From: Burkholderiales bacterium
Lineage (GTDB): Bacteria > Pseudomonadota > Gammaproteobacteria > Burkholderiales > Burkholderiaceae_C
Direction: 5' to 3'
Length of the DNA stretch: 5,727 bases
Assembly: GCA_005789685.1 (NCBI GenBank)
Contig: SXXD01000189.1
Coordinates: 1 to 5,727, forward strand
Shown piece after piece: positions 1 through 5,721 of this stretch (the stretch's first letter is position 1; each line of letters begins with the position of its first letter). The notes under the pieces are model-generated. The model did no database searches. It worked only from the letters and a program-made list of their open reading frames with translations, and was not told where the DNA came from. A program made the translations under genes and the position numbers.

Positions 1-267
1 GTTCAGGCCGTTAACAAAGTCACAGAAGGACGCCCGCACATTGTGGACATGATCAAGAACAAGGAAATTGCCTTGGTCATTAACACGGTGGAAGAGCGCC
101 GCAATGCCATTTCCGATTCCAGAGCCATTCGCACATCAGCGCTCTTGGCACGGGTGACCACCTTTACTACAATTGCTGGCGCTGAAGCTGCGGTTGAAGG
201 CATGAAATACATCGACAATTTGGACGTCATTTCTGTTCAAGAAATGCACGCCATGTTGAGCGTCTAA
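1..267 (+). CDS. carB: Carbamoyl-phosphate synthase large subunit, C-terminal end (partial)
   Basis: The last 88 codons of CarB, whose 5' part lies left of the window; the frame is open from base 1 to TAA at 265-267. CarB makes carbamoyl phosphate from bicarbonate, ATP and glutamine-derived ammonia, feeding pyrimidine and arginine synthesis in the cytoplasm. Only the end of the methylglyoxal-synthase-like allosteric domain is visible, the part that in E. coli senses UMP and ornithine. It aligns by eye with the E. coli C-terminus: the VTEGRPH stretch near the start, an IKNKE turn, an NT-x-EERR segment, the SDSRAIRTSAL helix and the terminal ISVQEMHA. At the E. coli NTT nucleotide-loop position this protein has NTV, so the effector site may differ slightly. 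Only 21 bases separate it from greA, which suggests co-transcription. The identification is firm; the catalytic domains cannot be judged here. Confidence 0.96.
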   Translation, partial: VQAVNKVTEGRPHIVDMIKNKEIALVINTVEERRNAISDSRAIRTSALLARVTTFTTIAGAEAAVEGMKYIDNLDVISVQEMHAMLSV

Positions 268-288
268 AAGAAATACGGAGACATCCAA

Positions 289-765
289 GTGGCGACCATT
301 CCCATTACCCTTCGCGGTGCTGAAAAGCTCAAAGCTGAATTGCACCAATTGAAAACAGTTGAGCGTCCTTGGGTGATCAACGCCATTGCCGAAGCCCGGG
401 CGCAAGGCGACTTGAGTGAAAACGCTGAGTACGACGCTGCCAAAGACCGTCAAGGCTTTGTAGAAGGCCGCATTCAAGAAGTCGAAGGCAAACTTTCTGC
501 TGCTCAAATCATCGACCCTGCATCGGTGGATGCCGGTGGTCGGGTTGTGTTTGGTGCCACTGTTGAGTTGGAAGAGGTAAGCTCGGGTGAGGTGGTCAAG
601 TACCAAATTGTGGGCGAAGACGAAGCCGATCTCAAGTTGGGCTTGATCAACATCAGCAGCCCCATTGCGCGCGCACTCATTGGCAAAGAAGAGGGCGATG
701 TGGCTGTGTTTCAAGCGCCTGGTGGCGAGAAGCGTTATGAAATTGTGGCGGTGTCTTACATATAA
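289..765 (+). CDS. greA: Transcription elongation factor GreA
   Basis: A complete 158-residue GreA, the usual family length. GreA enters the secondary channel of RNA polymerase and stimulates cleavage of the 3' end of backtracked RNA, rescuing stalled complexes. Residues 1 to about 75 form the antiparallel coiled coil. The tip loop GDLSENAEY (40-48) carries the acidic pair D41 and E44 that coordinates the catalytic magnesium in E. coli GreA. Residues from about 80 to 158 are the FKBP-like domain that docks on polymerase, ending in the typical [14 protein letters not shown]. The start is GTG at 289, supported by GGAG at 277-280 with an eight-base spacer and by the canonical N-terminus; no better ATG lies near. 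The gene follows carB closely and is followed by a hairpin terminator, so it probably ends the carAB-greA transcript. Nothing in the protein is unusual. Confidence 0.97.
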   Translation: MATIPITLRGAEKLKAELHQLKTVERPWVINAIAEARAQGDLSENAEYDAAKDRQGFVEGRIQEVEGKLSAAQIIDPASVDAGGRVVFGATVELEEVSSGEVVKYQIVGEDEADLKLGLINISSPIARALIGKEEGDVAVFQAPGGEKRYEIVAVSYI

Positions 766-783
766 GAACGCGCACCTTCATTC

Positions 784-813
784 AAAAAGGCGTTCATTGC
801 AACGTCTTTTTTT
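784..813. terminator. Bidirectional intrinsic terminator between greA and the glycosyltransferase gene
   Basis: An 11-pair stem (784-794 with 801-811, one G-T wobble at 790/805) encloses a six-base loop. On the plus strand it ends in a run of seven T (807-813), 18 bases after the greA stop. Read on the minus strand, the same hairpin starts 5 bases after the stop of the convergent gene and ends in five T (788-784), with one C-A mismatch replacing the wobble. One element can therefore stop transcription from both sides, more strongly for greA. The stem core has only four G-C or C-G pairs, so efficiency is uncertain. Confidence 0.82.
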
Positions 814-818
814 GTGTT

Positions 819-1553
819 CTATTCTTTCCAATGCTCGGCCACCCAATGCGCTGGCTTGATGAACCTGAATCTTCGATTGCGCTTGCCGGCCAAGGCATCG
901 GGCGGATTGCACTCACCATGAAAAATCACGATGCGAGCATTGGTTGGAATTTGTGGGGCCGTCCAATAGTTGGTGGGCCACCTTGGAATGCTGTGGTATT
1001 TGAAACTGGGGCACCACTCTGAGGGCCAGTAAGCCAAATGGCCTAAGCGGTTCATGTAGTCTGAGAGATAGGCCTGTTCATTTCTGAATTGTTGGCGAAT
1101 GCTTTCAAAATTATTCCGAAAGTATTCGAGAACCTCTGGGTGTGCACCCAACTCATAACGGTAGACCGAAGAGTTGCCGGTAATTCGCCAAGGTCGTTTG
1201 TAATCGTGAATGATCATGAACTTGCCTGGCACTTCGAAGAACCCATCGAGACTGCCTGTAATGACCACATCGACATCTAAAAACAAGGCGGTGCCGGTCA
1301 GGCCATGCAGGTCTTTGGTGAAGGAGGCCAGTTTGGTCCAGCCTCGTTCGGGAATGCCTGGCGGTAAATCCAATGCAGGTATGGGCAGACACTGAACTTC
1401 GTTGCGAATGCCCTTGGTATCGTCAGTGAGGCAGACCATGTTGAAGTCGCCAGTGAGGTGCCTTCCCACCATGGCGTACAAGCGGTTGACATACTCGGGT
1501 CCATACTTGGTGCCCCACTTCATGCAAATGATGTGACGTTGGGAGGTCTGCAT
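819..1553 (-). CDS. GT-A-fold glycosyltransferase, substrate unknown
   Basis: Encodes 244 residues from ATG at 1553; TAG stop at 821-819. GTG at 1559 would add two residues, but AAGG at 1565-1562 sits eight bases before the ATG and only two before the GTG, so ATG is preferred. The protein looks like a nucleotide-sugar glycosyltransferase. An N-terminal Rossmann-like part opens with IICMKWGTKYG (8-18) and has LTDD (42-45). A hydrophobic strand ends in the metal-binding DxD motif, FLDVDV, with D93 and D95. The C-terminal part contains NEQAYLSDY (about 139-147), a tryptophan- and proline-rich segment, and IFHGECNP, a histidine-containing motif like the second metal or phosphate ligand of GT8-like enzymes. 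No signal peptide or membrane segment is evident, so it should act in the cytoplasm, perhaps on envelope glycans. Donor and acceptor cannot be read from sequence. It lies 15 bases after yhbY on the same strand and is probably co-transcribed with it. Confidence 0.85.
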   Translation of the reverse strand: MQTSQRHIICMKWGTKYGPEYVNRLYAMVGRHLTGDFNMVCLTDDTKGIRNEVQCLPIPALDLPPGIPERGWTKLASFTKDLHGLTGTALFLDVDVVITGSLDGFFEVPGKFMIIHDYKRPWRITGNSSVYRYELGAHPEVLEYFRNNFESIRQQFRNEQAYLSDYMNRLGHLAYWPSEWCPSFKYHSIPRWPTNYWTAPQIPTNARIVIFHGECNPPDALAGKRNRRFRFIKPAHWVAEHWKE

Positions 1554-1561
1554 GGACACTG

Positions 1562-1565
1562 CCTT
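1562..1565 (-). promoter_or_regulatory. Ribosome binding site deciding the glycosyltransferase start
   Basis: AAGG read on the minus strand (1565 to 1562) lies between the yhbY stop (TAA at 1571-1569) and the glycosyltransferase start. Its spacing is eight bases to ATG at 1553 but only two to GTG at 1559. This favours the ATG. It is a short, modest Shine-Dalgarno match. Translational coupling to yhbY is likely, since ribosomes finish only 15 bases upstream. Confidence 0.55.
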
Positions 1566-1568
1566 GGC

Positions 1569-2042
1569 TTAGGCTTGATTGCGCTTTTTGATTGACTTTT
1601 GTTTCACTTTAGCGCGCTTGACTTGACCGCCCGAGGTCAGGCGTTGGTTGCCCAAGACACGCAAAGTTTTAACCTCAGGCCGTTGGCCGCCGCGGCTGCT
1701 GTACTTCAAGACCTTAAAATCACGGGGTCCGGCCATGCGATCTTCGGAAACGGTTTTTTCCTTTTCTGGCAAGGGGCGCCAAAGCACCAGCAATTTACCG
1801 ATGTGCTGTATGGGCGCTGCGCTCAAATCATCGGCCAGTTGGTTGTACATGGCTTCGCGGGCAGCACCGTCGTCACCCAGAACACGAATTTTGATCAGGC
1901 CGTGGGCTTTGAGGGCCGCGTCTGTTTCTTTGACAACAGCAGGCGTGAGGCCGTCGTTGCCAATCATGACAACGGGGTCGAGGTGGTGCGCTTCGGCTCG
2001 GTGAACCTTGCGTTGGGCGGGAGTCAATTGAATTTGGGGCAT
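1569..2042 (-). CDS. yhbY: YhbY-type (CRS1-YhbY/CRM domain) ribosome assembly RNA-binding protein
   Basis: Encodes 157 residues from ATG at 2042 to TAA at 1571-1569. The CRM domain (about 4-92) is a small KH-like RNA-binding fold that in E. coli YhbY associates with pre-50S particles. Visible hallmarks are [16 protein letters not shown] at the start, [11 protein letters not shown] (23-33) with the GxxG RNA-contact loop at 28-31, [13 protein letters not shown] (42-54), and [12 protein letters not shown] (79-90) closing the domain. A basic tail of about 65 residues follows (93-157), ending in a run rich in Lys and Arg; E. coli YhbY, at about 97 residues, lacks it. The frame stays open upstream to 2132, but that part overlaps rlmE and gives a hydrophobic non-family sequence, so the start at 2042 is firm. 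No strong Shine-Dalgarno is seen: GGGA lies ten bases upstream, and a -10-like box is unusually close to the start. It is divergent from rlmE and leads into the glycosyltransferase gene. Confidence 0.93.
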   Translation of the reverse strand: MPQIQLTPAQRKVHRAEAHHLDPVVMIGNDGLTPAVVKETDAALKAHGLIKIRVLGDDGAAREAMYNQLADDLSAAPIQHIGKLLVLWRPLPEKEKTVSEDRMAGPRDFKVLKYSSRGGQRPEVKTLRVLGNQRLTSGGQVKRAKVKQKSIKKRNQA

Positions 2043-2078
2043 AGCGCTATTATCCCTGCTTGAACGGAAGATCATGAA
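2026..2078. promoter_or_regulatory. Divergent promoter region for yhbY (-) and rlmE (+) with overlapping -10 boxes
   Basis: Only 31 bases separate the two start codons. TATTAT at 2048-2053 is a good -10 box for rlmE (five of six bases). The overlapping GATAAT read on the minus strand (2054 to 2049) is an equally good -10 box for yhbY. No convincing -35 box accompanies either: TTGAAT at 2028-2033 gives a spacer of only 14 for rlmE, and TTCATG read on the minus strand (2078 to 2073) gives 18 with few matches for yhbY. If the minus-strand box is used, transcription would begin at or near the A of the yhbY ATG. Promoters further inside either coding region cannot be excluded. Confidence 0.4.
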
Positions 2079-2754
2079 AGTAAAAACCAAAAGTAAAAAA
2101 GTCAACAAGTCGTGGTTGAACGACCACGTCAATGACCCCTATGTCAAGTTGGCCAAAAGAGAAGGCTATCGGGCGAGGGCGGCCTATAAACTGAAAGAAA
2201 TTGACGAAACTTTTGGCCTCATCAAACCAGGCAACTTGGTGGTTGACTTGGGCTCAGCGCCTGGGGCTTGGAGCCAATATGTTCGGCGCAAGCTTTCGCC
2301 TGGGGGCGCGGCGGTGGGTGATTTGAACGGCACCATTTTGGCTGTGGACCTGTTGCCCATGGAGCCGGTTGAGGGTGTCCATTTCATTCAGGGTGACTTT
2401 ACGGAAGCCGATGTGCTGGCCCAAGTTCAAGCCATTGTGGGAGATCGGCCCGTCGATGTGGTGGTGTCAGACATGGCGCCCAATCTGTCGGGCATTGATT
2501 CTGTGGATGCTGCAAGAATTACACACCTGATTGAATTGGCGGTTGAATTTGCTCAAATGCACCTGAAGCCGCAAGGGGCCTTGGTGGTGAAGGTCTTTCA
2601 CGGGAGTGGCTACAGCCAACTGGTGAAGCTGTTCAAGGACTCTTTCAAAACCGTCAAACCGATCAAACCCAAGGCTTCCCGAGACAAATCCTCAGAGCAG
2701 TTTTTGGTGGGAATTGAACCTAAAAACAGGCCCAGTCCTGCCGAATCGACTTAA
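2074..2754 (+). CDS. rlmE: 23S rRNA (uridine2552-2'-O)-methyltransferase RlmE (FtsJ/RrmJ)
   Basis: A complete 226-residue FtsJ-family enzyme. It transfers a methyl group from S-adenosylmethionine to the 2'-OH of U2552 in the 23S A-loop, a late step of 50S assembly in the cytoplasm. The basic N-terminus ([13 protein letters not shown]) suits rRNA binding. The SAM motif is [13 protein letters not shown] (56-68), with the acidic SAM ligand D92 in AVDLLP. The catalytic tetrad is intact: K39 (YKL), D133 (SDMAPN), K173 (VKVF) and E208 (SSEQF), matching E. coli K38, D124, K164 and E199. About eight extra residues near 79-86 explain the shift in numbering. The start at 2074 is preceded by CGGAAG (2065-2070), with a short spacer. 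The gene is divergent from yhbY and 99 bases upstream of ftsH, the same order as in E. coli, where rlmE and ftsH form a heat-shock operon. Confidence 0.97.
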   Translation: MKVKTKSKKVNKSWLNDHVNDPYVKLAKREGYRARAAYKLKEIDETFGLIKPGNLVVDLGSAPGAWSQYVRRKLSPGGAAVGDLNGTILAVDLLPMEPVEGVHFIQGDFTEADVLAQVQAIVGDRPVDVVVSDMAPNLSGIDSVDAARITHLIELAVEFAQMHLKPQGALVVKVFHGSGYSQLVKLFKDSFKTVKPIKPKASRDKSSEQFLVGIEPKNRPSPAEST

Positions 2755-2769
2755 TCGCAACGCAGAACA

Positions 2770-2812
2770 CCAAATTTCCTTCTACTTTTAAGGCTTAGTC
2801 AAGGTAAATTGG
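2770..2812 (+). repeat. Imperfect inverted repeat in the rlmE-ftsH gap
   Basis: CCAAATTTCCTT (2770-2781) can pair with AAGGTAAATTGG (2801-2812) in 10 of 12 positions, around a 19-base loop. An inner CCTT/AAGG pairing (2778-2781 with 2790-2793) competes with it. There is no T-tract directly after, so it is not a normal terminator. It could be an operator, an mRNA structure or an attenuating hairpin ahead of ftsH, or chance in AT-rich DNA. Confidence 0.35.
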
Positions 2813-2834
2813 CCCCACAGCACTTTCAAAAGTC

Positions 2835-2840
2835 TAGAAT
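2835..2840 (+). promoter_or_regulatory. Candidate -10 box of an ftsH promoter
   Basis: TAGAAT matches the sigma-70 -10 consensus at five of six positions. It lies 13 bases before the ftsH ATG, which would give a leader of about seven bases. The region where a -35 box should be is GC-rich and poor; the best match, TTGGCC at 2809-2814, leaves a spacer of 20. A weak heat-shock-like alternative is CTTAGT (2794-2799) and CCCCACAG (2813-2820), 13 bases apart, resembling sigma-32 elements. Neither is proven. Confidence 0.3.
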
Positions 2841-2853
2841 GTTCATTCATTAG

Positions 2854-4791
2854 ATGTTTAACTGGGAGCTCTTCTTGAACAACCCTTGGTTTTCAAAGAT
2901 CGCCGTATGGCTTGTGATTGGCATGGTGCTCTTCACTGTATTCAAACAATTCGACAACCGATCGGGTGTCGGCTCAGGTTACTTGGGTTACTCTGACTTT
3001 TTAGAGGAAGTTAGAGGCAACCGCATTAAAACGGCCACGATTCAAGAGAGTCAAGGCGGCACAGAAATTTCAGCCGTCACCACCGACGATCGCCGGATCA
3101 AAACCACTGCCACCTATTTAGATCGCGGCTTGGTTGGCGACCTTATTGCCAATGGCGTGAAGTTTGATGTGAAACCTCGCGAAGAGGGTTCTCTGCTCAT
3201 GAGTTTGCTGGTCAGTTGGGGCCCCATGCTTTTGCTCATTGGTGTGTGGGTTTATTTCATGCGCCAAATGCAAGGCGGCGGCAAAGGCGGTGCCTTCAGC
3301 TTTGGCAAAAGCAAAGCCCGCATGCTCGATGAAAACACCAATCAAGTTACCTTTGCCGATGTGGCGGGTTGCGACGAAGCCAAAGAAGAAGTGAAAGAAG
3401 TTGTCGACTTCTTGAAAGACCCCGCCAGATTTCAAAAACTAGGTGGCCGCATCCCACGTGGCTTGCTGTTGGTTGGCCCTCCCGGTACCGGTAAAACCTT
3501 GTTGGCCAAGAGCATTGCAGGCGAGGCCAAGGTGCCTTTCTTCAGTATCTCCGGCTCAGACTTTGTAGAAATGTTTGGGGGTGTGGGCGCAGCCCGTGTT
3601 CGAGACATGTTCGAGAACGCCAAGAAAAATGCGCCTTGCATTATTTTTATCGACGAGATTGACGCAGTCGGCCGACAGCGTGGTGCTGGTTTGGGCGGTG
3701 GCAATGACGAACGCGAGCAAACTCTCAACCAAATGCTGGTCGAGATGGACGGTTTTGAAACCAACCTCGGCGTGATTGTGGTGGCTGCCACCAACCGCCC
3801 CGACATCTTGGATGCAGCGCTTTTGCGCCCCGGTCGTTTTGACCGCCAGGTTTATGTCACCTTGCCCGACATTCGCGGCCGCGAACAAATCTTGGCTGTG
3901 CACATGCGCAAAATCCCAATCGGCCAAGACATGAACCCCGGCGTCATCGCTCGCGGTACACCTGGCATGAGCGGTGCCGATTTGGCCAACTTGTGCAACG
4001 AAGCTGCCCTCATGGCGGCACGACGCAACGCCCGCGTTGTGGAAATGCAAGACTTTGAAAAAGCCAAAGACAAAATCCTCATGGGCCCTGAGCGCAAGAG
4101 CATGGTCATGCCTGAAGACGAACGTCGTAACACGGCTTATCACGAGTCGGGACACGCCCTCATCGGTAAGCTGTTGCCCAAATGTGACCCTGTGCACAAG
4201 GTCACCATCATTCCTCGTGGACGTGCCTTGGGTGTCACCATGAGCCTACCTGAGCGTGATCGCTACAGCTACGACAGTGAATATATGCTGAACCAAATCA
4301 GCATGTTGTTTGGTGGCCGCATTGCTGAAGAAGTGTTCATGAAGCAAATGACCACGGGCGCTAGCAACGACTTTGAGCGTGCTACCCAAATTGCCCGCGA
4401 CATGGTCATGCGTTATGGCATGACCACTGCCTTGGGCCCCATGGTCTATGCCGAAAATGAAGGCGAAGTGTTTTTGGGTCGCTCTGTCACCAAGACCACC
4501 AACATGTCTGAGTCCACCATGCAAAAGGTAGACGCTGAGGTGCGCCGCATCATTGACGAACAATACAAATTGGCGCGCAGCTTAATTGAAGAGCACAGCG
4601 ACAAGATGCACGCCATGGCCAAGGCCTTGTTAGAGTGGGAAACCATTGACGTCACTCAGCTTGACGACATCATGGCCGGTCGTGAACCCAAGGCCCCCAA
4701 AGATTGGACGCCCCGCATTCCGCCTTCTGGCAGCGACGATGCTGGCGGCACGCCTGCTGTCAAAGTCGATCCAGAGCCCAACGCGGCCTGA
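2854..4791 (+). CDS. ftsH: ATP-dependent zinc metalloprotease FtsH
   Basis: A complete 645-residue membrane-anchored AAA+ protease, normal family length. It forms a hexamer in the inner membrane and degrades misfolded membrane proteins and short-lived regulators; known E. coli targets include LpxC and sigma-32. Order: TM1 (about 13-30), periplasmic domain (about 31-115), TM2 (about 117-136), Gly-rich linker, AAA+ domain with Walker A GPPGTGKT (208-215), Walker B IIFIDE (263-268), sensor-1 N314 and arginine fingers R325 and R328, then the protease domain with zinc motif HESGH (430-434) and third ligand D506 in TGASND. All catalytic residues are present. The pore loop reads MFGGVGA, where the family has MFVGVGA: residue 242 is Gly instead of Val. 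The ATG at 2854 follows an in-frame TAG immediately, so no longer start exists; no Shine-Dalgarno is visible. The C-terminal tail (about 615-645) is flexible and Pro/Gly-rich. A strong terminator follows. Confidence 0.98.
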   Translation: MFNWELFLNNPWFSKIAVWLVIGMVLFTVFKQFDNRSGVGSGYLGYSDFLEEVRGNRIKTATIQESQGGTEISAVTTDDRRIKTTATYLDRGLVGDLIANGVKFDVKPREEGSLLMSLLVSWGPMLLLIGVWVYFMRQMQGGGKGGAFSFGKSKARMLDENTNQVTFADVAGCDEAKEEVKEVVDFLKDPARFQKLGGRIPRGLLLVGPPGTGKTLLAKSIAGEAKVPFFSISGSDFVEMFGGVGAARVRDMFENAKKNAPCIIFIDEIDAVGRQRGAGLGGGNDEREQTLNQMLVEMDGFETNLGVIVVAATNRPDILDAALLRPGRFDRQVYVTLPDIRGREQILAVHMRKIPIGQDMNPGVIARGTPGMSGADLANLCNEAALMAARRNARVVEMQDFEKAKDKILMGPERKSMVMPEDERRNTAYHESGHALIGKLLPKCDPVHKVTIIPRGRALGVTMSLPERDRYSYDSEYMLNQISMLFGGRIAEEVFMKQMTTGASNDFERATQIARDMVMRYGMTTALGPMVYAENEGEVFLGRSVTKTTNMSESTMQKVDAEVRRIIDEQYKLARSLIEEHSDKMHAMAKALLEWETIDVTQLDDIMAGREPKAPKDWTPRIPPSGSDDAGGTPAVKVDPEPNAA

Positions 4792-4805
4792 TCCTCTCCA
4801 TGATC

Positions 4806-4835
4806 AATACGGGGCTTCGGCCCCGTTATTGTTTT
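4806..4835 (+). terminator. Intrinsic terminator after ftsH (UUCG tetraloop)
   Basis: A perfect seven-pair, mostly G-C stem (4809-4815 with 4820-4826) is closed by a C(UUCG)G tetraloop. It can be extended outward by three A-T pairs if T4827 bulges, and it is followed by an interrupted T-tract (TTATTGTTTT, 4826-4835). It begins 14 bases after the ftsH stop. The T-tract is broken by A and G, so some read-through into folP is plausible. Confidence 0.88.
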
Positions 4836-4846
4836 AAGCTGCTGAA

Positions 4847-4876
4847 ATGAAATTCCAAATCCGTTGTACTTCATGA
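4847..4876 (+). other. Nine-codon open frame overlapping the folP start
   Basis: ATG at 4847 opens a nine-codon frame (MKFQIRCTS) whose TGA stop at 4874-4876 overlaps the folP ATG at 4873-4875 in an ATGA junction. Such overlaps often couple translation of two cistrons, and folP has no visible Shine-Dalgarno of its own. This short frame also lacks a clear ribosome binding site, and chance is a real alternative. Confidence 0.15.
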
Positions 4877-5721
4877 TCCAACCCATTTGGCAGACCTCTA
4901 GGTACGCGATTGACCTCACCCAGCCCAAAGTCATGGGCATTGTGAACCTCACGCCCGATTCTTTTTCTGATGGGGGGCGTCACAGTAGCTTGTCCATGGC
5001 TCTTGAAAATGCTCAAACTCTGCTGGCTCAGGGCGCCGACATTTTGGACATTGGCGGAGAGTCATCTAGGCCCGGTGCAGAGCCCGTAAGCGTCGAAGAA
5101 GAGTTGAAGCGCGTGTTGCCATTTTTGCAAGAAGCACTCACTTGGAATGTGCCTGTTTCGGTCGATACTTACAAGCCAGAAGTGATGCAAGCAGCCCTGG
5201 ACTTGGGGGCTGATGTGGTGAACGACATCTGGGCTTTGCGGCAAGCAGGTGCCCTGCAGGTGGTGGCGCGTCATCCTCAATGTGGCGTCTGCCTGATGCA
5301 CATGCACCAAGAACCACTCACCATGTTGGCGCAGCCTATGACCGGTGATGCGTTGCCTTTGGTCAAAGATTTCTTGACTCAGCAAGTTTTGAAATTGAGG
5401 CACATTGGGGTACAGGCTAATCGCATTGTTTTAGACCCAGGTATTGGTTTTGGTAAAACGCTTGAGCAAAATTTAAGTTTGCTACAACGTCAATCAGAGT
5501 TGTTGTCTCTTGGCCATCCGCTGATGGCAGGCTGGTCGCGCAAAGGAACTTTGGGCAAGCTGACAGCCATGCAAGGAAAGGCACCTGAGCCCAAGGACAG
5601 AGTGGGTGCCAGTGTGGCTGCAGCCCTTATTGCCGTTCAAAACGGGGCTTCAGTGGTTCGAGTGCACGATGTGAAAGAAACTGTGCAGGCTTTGCGTGTT
5701 TGGCGGTCTCTGAAGATTTAA
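4873..5721 (+). CDS. folP: Dihydropteroate synthase
   Basis: A complete 282-residue TIM-barrel enzyme that condenses 6-hydroxymethyl-dihydropterin pyrophosphate with p-aminobenzoate to give dihydropteroate in folate synthesis; it is the sulfonamide target. Motifs in order: VMGIVNLTPDSFSDGG (20-35, metal ligand N25), DIGGESSRPGA (59-69), PVSVDTYKP with D98, VVNDI with N117, LMHMH (141-145), DPGIGFGK (188-195), GWSRKG (220-225, K224) and VVRVHDV near the C-terminus. Two positions differ from E. coli: Ser65 replaces Thr62 in the second loop, and Gly225 follows K224 where E. coli has Ser; both fall near the pterin and p-aminobenzoate pocket. The ATG at 4873 suits the family N-terminus; TTG at 4864 would add three residues and is no better supported. 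Neither has a Shine-Dalgarno. The gene is separated from ftsH by a terminator, and no clear promoter is seen in the 37 bases between. In relatives glmM follows; only six bases remain here. Confidence 0.96.
   Translation: MIQPIWQTSRYAIDLTQPKVMGIVNLTPDSFSDGGRHSSLSMALENAQTLLAQGADILDIGGESSRPGAEPVSVEEELKRVLPFLQEALTWNVPVSVDTYKPEVMQAALDLGADVVNDIWALRQAGALQVVARHPQCGVCLMHMHQEPLTMLAQPMTGDALPLVKDFLTQQVLKLRHIGVQANRIVLDPGIGFGKTLEQNLSLLQRQSELLSLGHPLMAGWSRKGTLGKLTAMQGKAPEPKDRVGASVAAALIAVQNGASVVRVHDVKETVQALRVWRSLKI

Noticed and set aside
136..714. Long minus-strand open frame across carB and greA
   Set aside because: It is fully antisense to two well-recognised genes, has no recognisable domain and reflects their codon bias.
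1559..1559. GTG as start of the glycosyltransferase
   Set aside because: It would sit only two bases after the AAGG ribosome site; ATG at 1553 has the right spacing. It remains possible and would add only two residues.
1599..2063. Plus-strand open frame of 154 residues opposite yhbY
   Set aside because: It is antisense to the CRM-domain gene, lacks recognisable motifs and has no ribosome site.
2043..2132. Thirty-residue upstream extension of yhbY with a hydrophobic, membrane-like stretch
   Set aside because: It is antisense to the basic rlmE N-terminus, matches nothing in the YhbY family, and the canonical [11 protein letters not shown] start lies at 2042.
3556..4197. Minus-strand open frame of 213 residues inside ftsH, rich in His and Val
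   Set aside because: The His/Val/Ala-rich composition is typical of antisense reading of an AAA+ gene; ftsH is unmistakable on the other strand.
4809..4826. G-C palindrome considered as an operator or repeat element
   Set aside because: The UUCG loop, the T-tract and its position just after the ftsH stop make a terminator the simpler reading.
4864..4872. TTG start giving folP three extra residues
   Set aside because: No ribosome site supports it, and ATG at 4873 fits the usual FolP N-terminus.
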